64,000 bases of DNA from Sediminibacterium sp. (GTDB taxonomy: Bacteria; Bacteroidota; Bacteroidia; Chitinophagales; Chitinophagaceae): positions 62,001 through 126,000 of the forward strand of contig JANREK010000046.1 in assembly GCA_030726065.1 (NCBI GenBank), read 5' to 3'. Every line of letters starts with the position of its first letter. The first letter of the stretch is position 1. The notes under the pieces were generated by a model. The model was not told the origin of the DNA and searched no databases. It saw only the letters and a program-made list of their open reading frames with translations. A program made the translations under genes and the position numbers. Positions 44,316 through 52,050 of this stretch are shown one piece after another.

Positions 44316-45338
44316 ATGGGTCCAACAATATATCAATATAATCAACCTTTTGCACTTGAATGTGGGGTCAGTTTGCCAAAGCTTAAAATAGCCTATCATA
44401 CTTATGGGGAATACACCCCTGGTAAAAAAGTAGCTTGGGTTTGTCATGCTTTAACGGCCAATTCAGAAGTCATAGATTGGTGGAAGGGTTTGATAGGTGA
44501 GGAGTCCTTAATAAATCCAAATGATTATTATATTATTTGTGCAAATATCATTGGCTCCTGTAATGGTTCCACTGGGCCATTGAGTGTGGAGGATTTAGGC
44601 ACAGAGATTAGTTTAAATAATTTCCCGACATTGACCATTCGTGATATGGTACAAGCGCATATTTTACTGCGCCAACACTTAGCAATAGAAAGTATTGATT
44701 TATTATTAGGTGGAAGTATGGGCGGCTACCAAGCATTAGAGTGGGCCATCTTTGAACCGAGTATAATTAGGAAAATGTTTTTGATTGCAACATCGCCTTC
44801 TGAAAGTGCATGGGGTGTGGCCGTGCATACGGCACAGCGTTTGGCCATTGAAGCAGATTGTACTTGGAAGGAAGCGACACCGAATGCGGGCGCGAAGGGT
44901 TTAAAAGCAGCACGCGCCATTGGTATGTTAACGTATCGTAACTATGGTATTTTTCAAGAAAAGCAAACCGACGATGATCCAGAAAAAATAGACAACTTTA
45001 AAGCATCTTCCTATATCGAATACCAAGGTGATAAATTAGTAAAGTGTTTTAATGCTTATAGTTATTGGTTATTAACTAAGTCCATGGATAGCCATCACTT
45101 AGCGCGTAAACGTGGCGGAGATTTAATTAAAACCTTAGGTACGATTCAAGCGCCTACTTTTATAATGGGGATTAATAGCGATATTTTATGTCCATTGGAT
45201 GAGCAGCGTTTTATGGAACAACATATGCCAAATGCAACATTGGTGGCGATTGATTCCTTATATGGACACGATGGTTTTATTATTGAATCAGAACAAATCA
45301 CTAAGCATTTAAGTGCTTGGCTCAATACACATTCTTAA
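44316..45338 (+). CDS. metX: Homoserine O-acetyltransferase
   Basis: MetX acetylates homoserine to start the direct-sulfhydrylation route to methionine. The 340-residue alpha/beta hydrolase has the nucleophile Ser134 in GGSMGGYQALEWA, a Cys in ANIIGSCNGSTGP, and the catalytic Asp/His in the end region (NSDILCPLDEQ and YGHDGFIIE). The ATG at 44316 gives the typical start. A longer reading begins at a TTG in the promoter and is rejected. Together with the MetZ-like enzyme and aspartate kinase it covers much of methionine synthesis. Confidence 0.9.
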   Translation: MGPTIYQYNQPFALECGVSLPKLKIAYHTYGEYTPGKKVAWVCHALTANSEVIDWWKGLIGEESLINPNDYYIICANIIGSCNGSTGPLSVEDLGTEISLNNFPTLTIRDMVQAHILLRQHLAIESIDLLLGGSMGGYQALEWAIFEPSIIRKMFLIATSPSESAWGVAVHTAQRLAIEADCTWKEATPNAGAKGLKAARAIGMLTYRNYGIFQEKQTDDDPEKIDNFKASSYIEYQGDKLVKCFNAYSYWLLTKSMDSHHLARKRGGDLIKTLGTIQAPTFIMGINSDILCPLDEQRFMEQHMPNATLVAIDSLYGHDGFIIESEQITKHLSAWLNTHS

Positions 45339-45353
45339 TTTAAAATTAATTTT

Positions 45354-45530
45354 ATGGGTATCTGGAATCAATTTGGGGAGTATTTATTTATCAAAAAAAG
45401 AGATCCTAATCAACAACGCACCAAGTGGATGGGTTACATGCATGGCATGAATCGCATTTCATTATTCATGTTCATTATCGGTCTACTAGTAATGTTATTT
45501 CGATTTGTGATTTTGCCCCTGCTTAAATAA
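45354..45530 (+). CDS. Small membrane protein (DUF6728-like)
   Basis: A 58-residue ORF starting with ATG at 45354, 15 bases after metX. It has a polar N-terminus (GEYLFIKKRDPNQQRTKW), a conserved-looking MGYMHGMNRIS, and a single C-terminal transmembrane helix (about residues 36-56). The pattern agrees with a small Bacteroidota family, which I recall as DUF6728, of unknown function. Its stop is three bases from the lpxB stop on the other strand. Confidence 0.7.
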   Translation: MGIWNQFGEYLFIKKRDPNQQRTKWMGYMHGMNRISLFMFIIGLLVMLFRFVILPLLK

Positions 45531-45533
45531 AAT

Positions 45534-46643
45534 TTATTTTAGCTCGTCTAGGATGATTTGCGCAGCTACTTCACTGGCATTGTGTCCAGTCGTTAATATA
45601 TTTTTTAAAGTAGTATAGTCGGTTCTAATTTGATCCTGCGCTGCTGTATTCGTAAGTAATTGGTTGAGTTCCGCTACTAGGTTTTTAGTGGTCAAATTTT
45701 CTTGTATCAATTCCTTCACCACCTCTTTGTCCATAATTAAATTAACTAGGGCAATGAATTTAATTTTGACAAATTTTTTGGCGAGCATTAATGTAATGCG
45801 ATTGCCTTTGTAACAAACTACTTCGGGTACATTTAATAATGCAGTTTCAAGTGTCGCCGTTCCGCTGGTGACAAGTGCTGCTTTGCTATGGTTTAAAATA
45901 GCGTAGGTATTATTTTTAACAATATGGACATTGGGTAAATTAGGCATCAATGCGTTGAACCAATCATCCGCTAATCCTGGCGCTTGTGCTACGGCAAAAT
46001 GTTCATTAGGAAAATGCGCAGCCACCGATAACATCATTGGAAGCATCTTTTCAATTTCTTGCTTTCTACTTCCAGGTAATAATGCAATCAAAGCTTGCCC
46101 ATTTAATTGGGACAAAGGGTGGGGTAAATTTACTTGTGAAGCAAGCACCTGCATTAATGGATGTCCCACATAATCTACCTCCCAATTCCAACGATCCTTA
46201 AAATATTTTTTCTCAAAAGGCAGTATACATAATAATCGATCAATACATGCACGCATGGCAGGGACCCTGTTTTCCTTCCAAGCCCAAACCTGTGGCGCAA
46301 TAAAATAAATTACTTTTAACCCTTTTTGCCTAGCCCATTTGGCAATACGTAAATTGAAACCAGGGTAATCAATACAGATTAAAACATCGGGTTGAAAATC
46401 CGTTATATCTTGTTTGCAAAAATTAATATTCTTTAGGATGGTAGATAAATTCATCACTACTTCCACTAGTCCCATAAAGGCCAATGAGCGATAATGTTTT
46501 ACTACATTTCCGCCTGCGGCTTGCATTAAATCACCACCCCAACATTGGATAACAGCAGCTGCATCCTTTGCTATGATGGATTTAATTAAATTAGATCCAT
46601 GTAAATCGCCGCTGGCTTCGCCTGCTATGATATAATATCGCAT
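45534..46643 (-). CDS. lpxB: Lipid-A-disaccharide synthase
   Basis: LpxB joins UDP-diacylglucosamine and lipid X in lipid A synthesis at the inner membrane. The 369-residue GT-B protein begins with YYIIAGEASGDLHGSNLI and has VLICIDYPGFNLRIAKWA, IYFIAPQVWAWKENRV, IALLPGSRKQEIEKMLP and LVTSGTATLETAL, all signature LpxB segments. It directly follows a small membrane protein gene and surE, forming a surE-TM-lpxB unit. Confidence 0.95.
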   Translation of the reverse strand: MRYYIIAGEASGDLHGSNLIKSIIAKDAAAVIQCWGGDLMQAAGGNVVKHYRSLAFMGLVEVVMNLSTILKNINFCKQDITDFQPDVLICIDYPGFNLRIAKWARQKGLKVIYFIAPQVWAWKENRVPAMRACIDRLLCILPFEKKYFKDRWNWEVDYVGHPLMQVLASQVNLPHPLSQLNGQALIALLPGSRKQEIEKMLPMMLSVAAHFPNEHFAVAQAPGLADDWFNALMPNLPNVHIVKNNTYAILNHSKAALVTSGTATLETALLNVPEVVCYKGNRITLMLAKKFVKIKFIALVNLIMDKEVVKELIQENLTTKNLVAELNQLLTNTAAQDQIRTDYTTLKNILTTGHNASEVAAQIILDELK

Positions 46644-46940
46644 TTATAAAAACCATTTACATGCAATTGCAATAATTGCATAAATACAAGTGGTAAAAAA
46701 TATTCCTTTTGCAGTTTTATCTGCCTGTTTTTGAAAAAAGTAAGTGAGTACGCCTCCATTCAATAATAAGGATACACTAATCATTGCAGATAAGATCGAT
46801 TTTTGTTGAATGAGTAAATCGCCAAATTCTGTAAAGGAGAAAACGCTAAACTTCCATTCATAAAAAAGGTAAAACCCTAAAAATGGGAGCACGAGTCCAA
46901 GCACCACGCCTAATATGTAATTGTCCTTTACCATTTCCAT
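46644..46940 (-). CDS. Hypothetical membrane protein (98 aa, three TM helices)
   Basis: A 98-residue protein with three hydrophobic segments, near residues 8-26, 45-70 and 78-96, and no known motif that I recognise. Its start overlaps the surE end by 13 bases (or seven if the second ATG is used), and its stop abuts the lpxB start. It is locked between surE and lpxB, which suggests a conserved operon and perhaps an envelope role. Confidence 0.75.
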   Translation of the reverse strand: MEMVKDNYILGVVLGLVLPFLGFYLFYEWKFSVFSFTEFGDLLIQQKSILSAMISVSLLLNGGVLTYFFQKQADKTAKGIFFTTCIYAIIAIACKWFL

Positions 46941-47713
46941 TTTTTACTTAGTTTTTCCTTGAGCAAATGATTGGTTAAATCAAATTGCACAGGAACTACA
47001 CTGACATAATTATTTTTCAATGCCCATACATCCGTATCTTTTGACTTATCAAAGTTGACAAACTCGCCCGTCAACCAATAATATTTTTTACCATGCGGGT
47101 CGGTACGCTCAATAAATTTTTCATCATACTTTGCATAGGACTGTTTGCAAATTTTAATCCCCTTAATTAAATGGGTTGCCACATTCGGGATATTTACATT
47201 TAAGCAAAGGTGCTTATCTAAATTTTTATCTGCCAGTAATTGCTTCACGATGATGCGCGCAAAATGTTGCGCAGCGGTAAAATCGGCCCCATTGCTTAAA
47301 TCCATTAAGCTAAATCCAATACTTGGGATACTTTCAATGGAAGCTTCCAATGCCGCCGACATGGTGCCAGAATAAATGACATTGATAGAATGATTAGCGC
47401 CATGATTAATCCCGCTCAAACAAATGGATGGTTTACGGTGTAAAACTTTATCTACCGCTAATTTTACGCAATCCACGGGTGTCCCGCTACAAGTGTAGGC
47501 TTCAACGCCGTCAACAATATCTGCTTTTTGTAATCTTAAATGTTGTCCAAGGGTGATGGCATGTCCCATACCGCTTTGTGGTTTATCGGGGGCAACCACT
47601 ATTACTTTACCTAAATCCTTCACTGCCTCCACTAATGCCTTAATGCCTGGCGCACTAATACTGTCATCGTTGGTAATTAAGATAACCGGTTTTTCTGCTT
47701 TTGTTTTTGCCAT
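46928..47713 (-). CDS. surE: 5'/3'-nucleotidase SurE
   Basis: SurE is a metal-dependent survival phosphatase acting on nucleoside monophosphates. The 261-residue product has the N-terminal metal site ILITNDDSISAPGI, the VVAPDKPQSGMGHAIT stretch, GTPVDCVKLA and SGINHGANHSINVIYSGT. The start at 47713 (MAKTKAEKP) was chosen over one 11 codons upstream because the family begins close to the ITNDD motif. A degenerate box TAACTTG lies four bases before it. Confidence 0.93.
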   Translation of the reverse strand: MAKTKAEKPVILITNDDSISAPGIKALVEAVKDLGKVIVVAPDKPQSGMGHAITLGQHLRLQKADIVDGVEAYTCSGTPVDCVKLAVDKVLHRKPSICLSGINHGANHSINVIYSGTMSAALEASIESIPSIGFSLMDLSNGADFTAAQHFARIIVKQLLADKNLDKHLCLNVNIPNVATHLIKGIKICKQSYAKYDEKFIERTDPHGKKYYWLTGEFVNFDKSKDTDVWALKNNYVSVVPVQFDLTNHLLKEKLSKKWKW

Positions 47714-47856
47714 ACTGCAAGTTACCGAGATAGGGGGTTGCCACAAAATAAAAGGGTTGACTAGGACAATTTAGGGGATAAACAAGTTTTGATTGAGTTA
47801 TCGGAATTAGAAGATTTACTAAGATGTTGAAAAAAAAATCTAAAAATATTTGGTAA

Positions 47857-47873
47857 TACTAAATATATTAGTA
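47857..47873 (+). promoter_or_regulatory. Operator 1 before the XRE-S24 regulator
   Basis: TACTAA-ATATA-TTAGTA is a perfect 6-bp inverted repeat with a 5-base centre. It is centred 31 bases before the ATG and shares the ACTAA-N5-TTAGT pattern with a second site 22 bp downstream. Confidence 0.65.
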
Positions 47874-47879
47874 AATTGC

Positions 47880-47894
47880 ACTAAAATAATTAGT
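47880..47894 (+). promoter_or_regulatory. Operator 2 before the XRE-S24 regulator
   Basis: ACTAA-AATAA-TTAGT is a perfect 5-bp inverted repeat ending one base before the ATG of the regulator. It has the same arms and spacing as operator 1. Binding here would block transcription and translation start. Confidence 0.65.
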
Positions 47895-47895
47895 T

Positions 47896-48675
47896 ATGTC
47901 ATACGCAGGAAAAAATTTAAAATACATCAGAAAGCAGCGCGAATGGACACAAGAGGAAATGGCCAATCAACTTCAAATTAAGCGATCCTTGGTAGGGGCT
48001 TATGAGGAGGAGCGCGCCGAACCAAGGTTGGATGTGCAGGAAGTCATCTGTGCTAAATTTAATATCAGTTTAGAGCAATTCTTATTTCAGGATTTATCTG
48101 AAACAGGGGGATTGTCATCAGGTTCGAATAATAGCTATTTAGAGCGTCGTCGCTCCATGAAATCCGATAAGTCCATCAGTTTAGCACCCATTGTGCCTTT
48201 CGTGCCTGTTAAGGCTGCAGCGGGTTATTTGGCAGGTTATGCAGATCCTGAGTTCTTGGATGAGCTAAATACATTCACATTACCGATGTTAGCGCCTGGA
48301 GATTACCGTGCGTTTGAAATCATCGGGGACAGTATGCTACCCACTCCAAGTGGAAGTGTAATTGTGGGTGAAAAAGTGGACAATATGAAGGAAGTAAAGA
48401 ATAGTAATACCTATATCGTAGTCTCAAATTCAGATGGTGTGGTATATAAAAGAGTAATTACCAATGAAGATGTTACTGAACGACTTACCTTATTAAGTGA
48501 CAATCCATTGTATGAGCCATATCAAGTAAATACACAAGATATAGTAGAGATATGGAAGGCTGTTTATATTATTCAAAAAGCAGGGGCGCAGCCCATGTGG
48601 AATGTAGATCAATTAGCAGGTGTGGTTAATAATTTACAAGACCAAATTACCAATATGAAGCGCACCATGAATTAG
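47896..48675 (+). CDS. XRE-family regulator with S24 (LexA-like) peptidase domain
   Basis: A 259-residue repressor-like protein. The N-terminal HTH (about residues 8-62) has IRKQREWTQEEMANQLQIKRSLVGAYE. The C-terminal S24 domain has the nucleophile S146 in IGDSMLP and the lysine K185 in VVYKRV. A candidate cleavage site, A109-G110 in VPVKAAAGY, lies 36 residues before S146, close to LexA and lambda CI geometry. Self-cleavage in response to a signal is thus possible. Two tandem inverted repeats lie just upstream, suggesting autoregulation. No phage genes are nearby. Confidence 0.9.
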   Translation: MSYAGKNLKYIRKQREWTQEEMANQLQIKRSLVGAYEEERAEPRLDVQEVICAKFNISLEQFLFQDLSETGGLSSGSNNSYLERRRSMKSDKSISLAPIVPFVPVKAAAGYLAGYADPEFLDELNTFTLPMLAPGDYRAFEIIGDSMLPTPSGSVIVGEKVDNMKEVKNSNTYIVVSNSDGVVYKRVITNEDVTERLTLLSDNPLYEPYQVNTQDIVEIWKAVYIIQKAGAQPMWNVDQLAGVVNNLQDQITNMKRTMN

Positions 48676-48713
48676 TTGTTTTAGTTTTGCGTTTAAATCA
48701 TAGGTTTTATTCA

Positions 48714-48746
48714 TCCCGATCGCTTAAAAAGCCATCGGGATTTTTT
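48714..48746 (+). terminator. Rho-independent terminator after the XRE-S24 gene
   Basis: TCCCGAT pairs with ATCGGGA, with an inner GCT/AGC stem, followed by TTTTTT. Confidence 0.85.
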
Positions 48747-48775
48747 ATAGAACAACTTGAAGTGTTAATATAAAC

Positions 48776-48812
48776 AAAAAACCTAAAAAATGATTTACAA
48801 ATGTTTAGGTTT
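48776..48812 (-). terminator. Terminator of guaA
   Basis: AAACCTAAA and TTTAGGTTT form a 9-bp stem around a 16-base loop, with a T run on the minus strand, 25 bases past the guaA stop. Confidence 0.65.
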
Positions 48813-48836
48813 ATATAATTAAATTAAAATATTAAG

Positions 48837-50372
48837 CTATTCCCACTCGATAGTGGCAGGAGGTTTGCTGCTGATATCGTATACCACACGGTTAATTCCC
48901 CTTACTTCATTGATGATGGAGTTACTCATATGTGCTAGGAATTCATAAGGTAAATGCGCCCAGTCGGCTGTCATGCCATCTACTGAGGTTACTGCTCTTA
49001 AAGCTACCGTGAATTCATAGGTTCTTTCGTCACCCATCACACCCACGCTTTTTACAGGTAAAAGAATGGTGCCTGCTTGCCATACCTTATCATACAATCC
49101 AAATTCTTTGAGTCCATTCATGTAAATCGCATCGGCTCTCTGAAGTAGGTCTACTTTTTCGGCGGTAACTTCTCCTAATATGCGAATGGCTAGTCCTGGT
49201 CCTGGGAAAGGATGTCTGGCGATCATGGCGCTAGGTATACCTAGTTCAAGGCCTACTCGGCGAACTTCATCTTTAAATAAGCTTCTCAATGGCTCCACCA
49301 AAGTAAGGTGCAATGATTCAGGTAAACCACCCACATTATGGTGTGATTTAATGGTTTGAGAAGGGCCGTGTACGCTTACACTTTCAATCACATCAGGATA
49401 TATTGTTCCTTGACCTAAAAACTTAGCTTCCAGCATTTTAGACGCTTCTACTTGAAATATATCTATAAATAGTTTTCCTATTACTTTTCGCTTTTCTTCC
49501 GGCTCAGATTTGCCAGCAAGTCCATCATAAAACATTTGTTTGGCATCAATGCCTCGTACATTTAATCCAATGGCGTGATAGGTATCTAGTACCTGCTGAA
49601 ACTCGTCCTTGCGTAAAACCCCATTGTCTACAAAAATACCATGGAGACGATCTCCGATGGCCTTATGAATTAGGGTGGCTGCTACGGTACTATCCACACC
49701 GCCACTTAATGCCATAATCACATGACCCTCTCCAATTTGCTCCTTTAGCTTTTGAACCGTTTCAGTTACAAAGGAAGCTGGGGTCCAACTTTGATGGCAG
49801 CCACAAATGTCCACCAAAAAGTTTTTGATCATTACCTTGCCCTGGGTAGAGTGGTACACTTCAGGGTGAAATTGTAGGCCATGTAAACTGTTGCCATCGT
49901 CCTGCTTTTTGCGAAAAGCGGCTACGGAAATGCTGTCAGTATCGGCTAAAAGTTCAAAGTTGTTAGGGAGTTGGGTAATAGAGTCGCTATGGCTCATCCA
50001 AACCTGGCTATTATCTTCAATATCTTTAAATAAGATGTCCTGTTTCTTGATCCTTAATTGGGCGCGACCGTATTCTCTTTTGTTCGATTTTTCTACCTTA
50101 CCATCAAAGTTTTTGGCACTTAATTGGGCACCATAGCAAACGGTCAACACTGGGACCTTCTCTAAGATGGCTTTAATATCAACATTGGGCGCTTCCTCCT
50201 CGTTTACACTCGCAGGGGAGCCGCTTAGGATGACCCCTTTTAGACTAGAGTCAAACTGTATCGCATGGTGAAAAGGGGCGATTTCGCAATACACATTCGC
50301 TTCACGAACAGCCCTAGCGATCAGCTGGGTATATTGACTTCCAAAGTCGAGGATAAGGATTTTTTCAATCAT
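48837..50372 (-). CDS. guaA: GMP synthase (glutamine-hydrolysing)
   Basis: GuaA converts XMP to GMP using glutamine and ATP. The 511-residue protein has a class I glutamine amidotransferase domain ([18 protein letters not shown]; nucleophile Cys in VLTVCYGAQ; His/Glu in [11 protein letters not shown]). Next comes the ATP-pyrophosphatase domain ([17 protein letters not shown]) and the C-terminal dimerisation domain ending in PPATIEWE. In the amidotransferase loop the usual CYGMQ is CYGAQ. A TAACTTCG box four bases before the ATG suggests a leaderless mRNA. Confidence 0.96.
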   Translation of the reverse strand: MIEKILILDFGSQYTQLIARAVREANVYCEIAPFHHAIQFDSSLKGVILSGSPASVNEEEAPNVDIKAILEKVPVLTVCYGAQLSAKNFDGKVEKSNKREYGRAQLRIKKQDILFKDIEDNSQVWMSHSDSITQLPNNFELLADTDSISVAAFRKKQDDGNSLHGLQFHPEVYHSTQGKVMIKNFLVDICGCHQSWTPASFVTETVQKLKEQIGEGHVIMALSGGVDSTVAATLIHKAIGDRLHGIFVDNGVLRKDEFQQVLDTYHAIGLNVRGIDAKQMFYDGLAGKSEPEEKRKVIGKLFIDIFQVEASKMLEAKFLGQGTIYPDVIESVSVHGPSQTIKSHHNVGGLPESLHLTLVEPLRSLFKDEVRRVGLELGIPSAMIARHPFPGPGLAIRILGEVTAEKVDLLQRADAIYMNGLKEFGLYDKVWQAGTILLPVKSVGVMGDERTYEFTVALRAVTSVDGMTADWAHLPYEFLAHMSNSIINEVRGINRVVYDISSKPPATIEWE

Positions 50373-50376
50373 GCGA

Positions 50377-50384
50377 CGAAGTTA
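50377..50384 (-). promoter_or_regulatory. Variant -7 box of guaA
   Basis: TAACTTCG on the minus strand, one mismatch from TAnnTTTG, with exactly four bases before the ATG. It sits directly after the rpsT terminator. Confidence 0.45.
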
Positions 50385-50387
50385 AGC

Positions 50388-50422
50388 AAAAAAAAATCCC
50401 CCCGAAAACTCGAGGGGATTTT
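50388..50422 (-). terminator. Terminator of rpsT
   Basis: On the minus strand AATCCCC pairs with GGGGATT, the loop region holds further CTCGAG/TTCGGG pairing, and nine T follow. It lies between rpsT and guaA. Confidence 0.88.
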
Positions 50423-50454
50423 GAAGTGTATAAGTTTAGTCCCGCTGAGCGGTT

Positions 50455-50730
50455 TTAATTTCTTTTCTTAACAACAACAGCTTTAACTGCAGTGTGTTTC
50501 GCTAACTTACTCTTTAAATTAGCCGCTTTGTTTTTGTGGATAATTCCACGTTTAGCTAATTTGTCAATTTGAGAAATGATGTTAGGAAGCTTATCGTCAT
50601 ATGCTTTTTGCTCTTCAACTGTTTTCAATTCACGAATAGCATTACGCGTAGTTTTACCGTAATAACGATTTCTGTCGCGACGTTTAGTTGCTTGTCTTAC
50701 ATCTTTTTTGGTAGCCGAATGATTTGCCAT
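50455..50730 (-). CDS. rpsT: 30S ribosomal protein S20
   Basis: S20 binds 16S rRNA early in 30S assembly. The 91-residue basic helical protein begins MANHSATKKDVRQATKRRDRNR, and has the conserved LDKLAKRGIIHKNKAANLKSKL-like segment (here QIDKLAKRGIIHKNKAANL). Length is normal. A TACCTTTG promoter box lies 25 bases upstream and a strong terminator follows, so it is a single-gene unit. Confidence 0.95.
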   Translation of the reverse strand: MANHSATKKDVRQATKRRDRNRYYGKTTRNAIRELKTVEEQKAYDDKLPNIISQIDKLAKRGIIHKNKAANLKSKLAKHTAVKAVVVKKRN

Positions 50731-50755
50731 GTACTAATATTAATTTTCAGGAAGG

Positions 50756-50763
50756 CAAAGGTA
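50756..50763 (-). promoter_or_regulatory. -7 box of rpsT
   Basis: TACCTTTG on the minus strand, 25 bases before the rpsT ATG, leaving a short leader of about 20 bases. Confidence 0.55.
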
Positions 50764-50897
50764 AGGTACTTAAACAAATAATTAAAATTAAAATACAAAA
50801 AAATAAAAATCAATACAAATAATTGTAAATCAAGTAGTTATATATGCTACACGACTAGTATTTTAATGAAAATAAAGGGAAATAAAATAGGAGGGTT

Positions 50898-50994
50898 AAG
50901 TACGGCGATTTTTAGGGGTTTTAATACCTATAAAAGTTCCCTTTTGGGGTAGATCACCCCTCATCCAATTATCCAATTTTCGGGCGCCGTACTT
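50898..50994. other. Structured intergenic element bounded by 10-bp inverted repeats
   Basis: AAGTACGGCG (50898-50907) and CGCCGTACTT (50985-50994) are perfect inverted repeats. Between them are the hairpins AAAAG-TTCC-CTTTT and GGGGT-AGATC-ACCCC (50946-50960), consistent with a three-way junction RNA or a palindromic repeat. It lies in the 314-base gap between rpsT and the RsmB-like gene, outside both promoters. The minus strand also stays open through it and could encode the end of a small basic protein. No family recognised. Confidence 0.5.
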
Positions 50995-51009
50995 GTTAAA
51001 TTTATCCGC

Positions 51010-51017
51010 TAATTTTG
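51010..51017 (+). promoter_or_regulatory. -7 box of the RsmB-like gene
   Basis: TAATTTTG matches TAnnTTTG, 27 bases before the ATG at 51045. Confidence 0.5.
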
Positions 51018-51044
51018 GGCTCTTGCGAAAGCGAGGCTTTATAT

Positions 51045-52046
51045 ATGCACCAACAGATTCACCAACAAATAGCTGAAAATTTACTTGACAACTACCAGGG
51101 TCAGGAGCCATTGGCCAATTATTTAAAGAAGTACTTTTCGGCTAATAAAAAACATGGTAGTCGGGATCGTAAAAGTATTTCAGCATTTTGTTATGCGCAT
51201 TTTAGAGATGGGGAAATTGTTTTCCCGCTTGTGCAAAATATATCCACGGAAATAAATGTGAAACAATTTGTAGCATCGCATCAGGAGCAGCCCTTGTTGT
51301 TTATTCGGGTGCGTCCTTGGCAAAGAGAAAAAGTAATTCCAAAACTAATTGCGGCACAAATTACTTATCAGGAAATTACGCCCACCACTTTTGCTTTTGT
51401 TAATACCACTTCACTCCAAAATGTATTGGAGTTAAATAAGGAAGTGGTGATCCAGGACATAAATTCACAAGCACTTGCTTCCTTACTTGCACTCGTGCCC
51501 ACCAGCATAGATAAAGTTTTAAATGTTTGGGATGCCTGCGCAGCAAGTGGCGGCAAATCTATTTTAATGTTTGATTATTTAGCGAATATTAAAATTCATG
51601 TTACAGATATTCGGGAATCAATTTTACATAATTGTGAAAAACGATTAGCGGAGGCAGGAATAAGACCTTCTTCTGTGCAAGTGGTGGATTTGGTTTATCC
51701 ATTTGAAATAAAAAAACAATTCGATTTTATTTTTGCAGATGTGCCTTGTTCTGGAAGCGGCACTTGGGGTAGGACACCGGAACAATTAAAATACTTTAAG
51801 CAGGAACAACTTGCTAACTATACGGAGTTGCAAGGAAAAATTATTGAAAATTTAATTCCAGCTTTGAAACTGCATGGACATTTGTTGTTCGCAACTTGTT
51901 CTGTATATCAAAACGAAAACGAAAATAATGTAACCAAGTTGTTAGCTACTGGTAAATTTAAAGTAGTGAAACAACAATACTTTAAAGGATACGATAAGCA
52001 AGCTGATACTTTGTTTGGCGCATTACTTGAAAAAATCGCAGACTAA
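51045..52046 (+). CDS. RsmB/NOP2-like RNA (cytosine-C5) methyltransferase
   Basis: A 333-residue RNA m5C methyltransferase. The SAM-binding motif is VWDACAASGGKSILMFDYL. The two cysteines of the mechanism lie in ADVPCSGSGTWGRTPEQLKYF (catalytic region) and LLFATCSVYQNENENN. It is shorter than E. coli RsmB and lacks its N-terminal NusB-like domain, having a short alpha-helical N-terminus instead. The rRNA target is not known. ATG 51045 is used because the longer frame begins inside the promoter box. It converges on mnmA with a four-base gap. Confidence 0.87.
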   Translation: MHQQIHQQIAENLLDNYQGQEPLANYLKKYFSANKKHGSRDRKSISAFCYAHFRDGEIVFPLVQNISTEINVKQFVASHQEQPLLFIRVRPWQREKVIPKLIAAQITYQEITPTTFAFVNTTSLQNVLELNKEVVIQDINSQALASLLALVPTSIDKVLNVWDACAASGGKSILMFDYLANIKIHVTDIRESILHNCEKRLAEAGIRPSSVQVVDLVYPFEIKKQFDFIFADVPCSGSGTWGRTPEQLKYFKQEQLANYTELQGKIIENLIPALKLHGHLLFATCSVYQNENENNVTKLLATGKFKVVKQQYFKGYDKQADTLFGALLEKIAD

Positions 52047-52050
52047 TTGA

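Noticed and set aside
44260..44316. SAM riboswitch before metX
   Set aside because: The leader is only about 45 bases and shows no SAM-aptamer-like pairing.
47896..48675. Prophage repressor
   Set aside because: The domain layout fits, but no phage structural, lysis or integrase genes are near and the neighbours are housekeeping genes.
50896..51111. Minus-strand 71-residue ORF as a gene
   Set aside because: It starts antisense to the RsmB-like gene, crosses that gene's promoter, and has no promoter of its own. Its C-terminal part overlaps the structured element, so it is discussed there as an alternative only.
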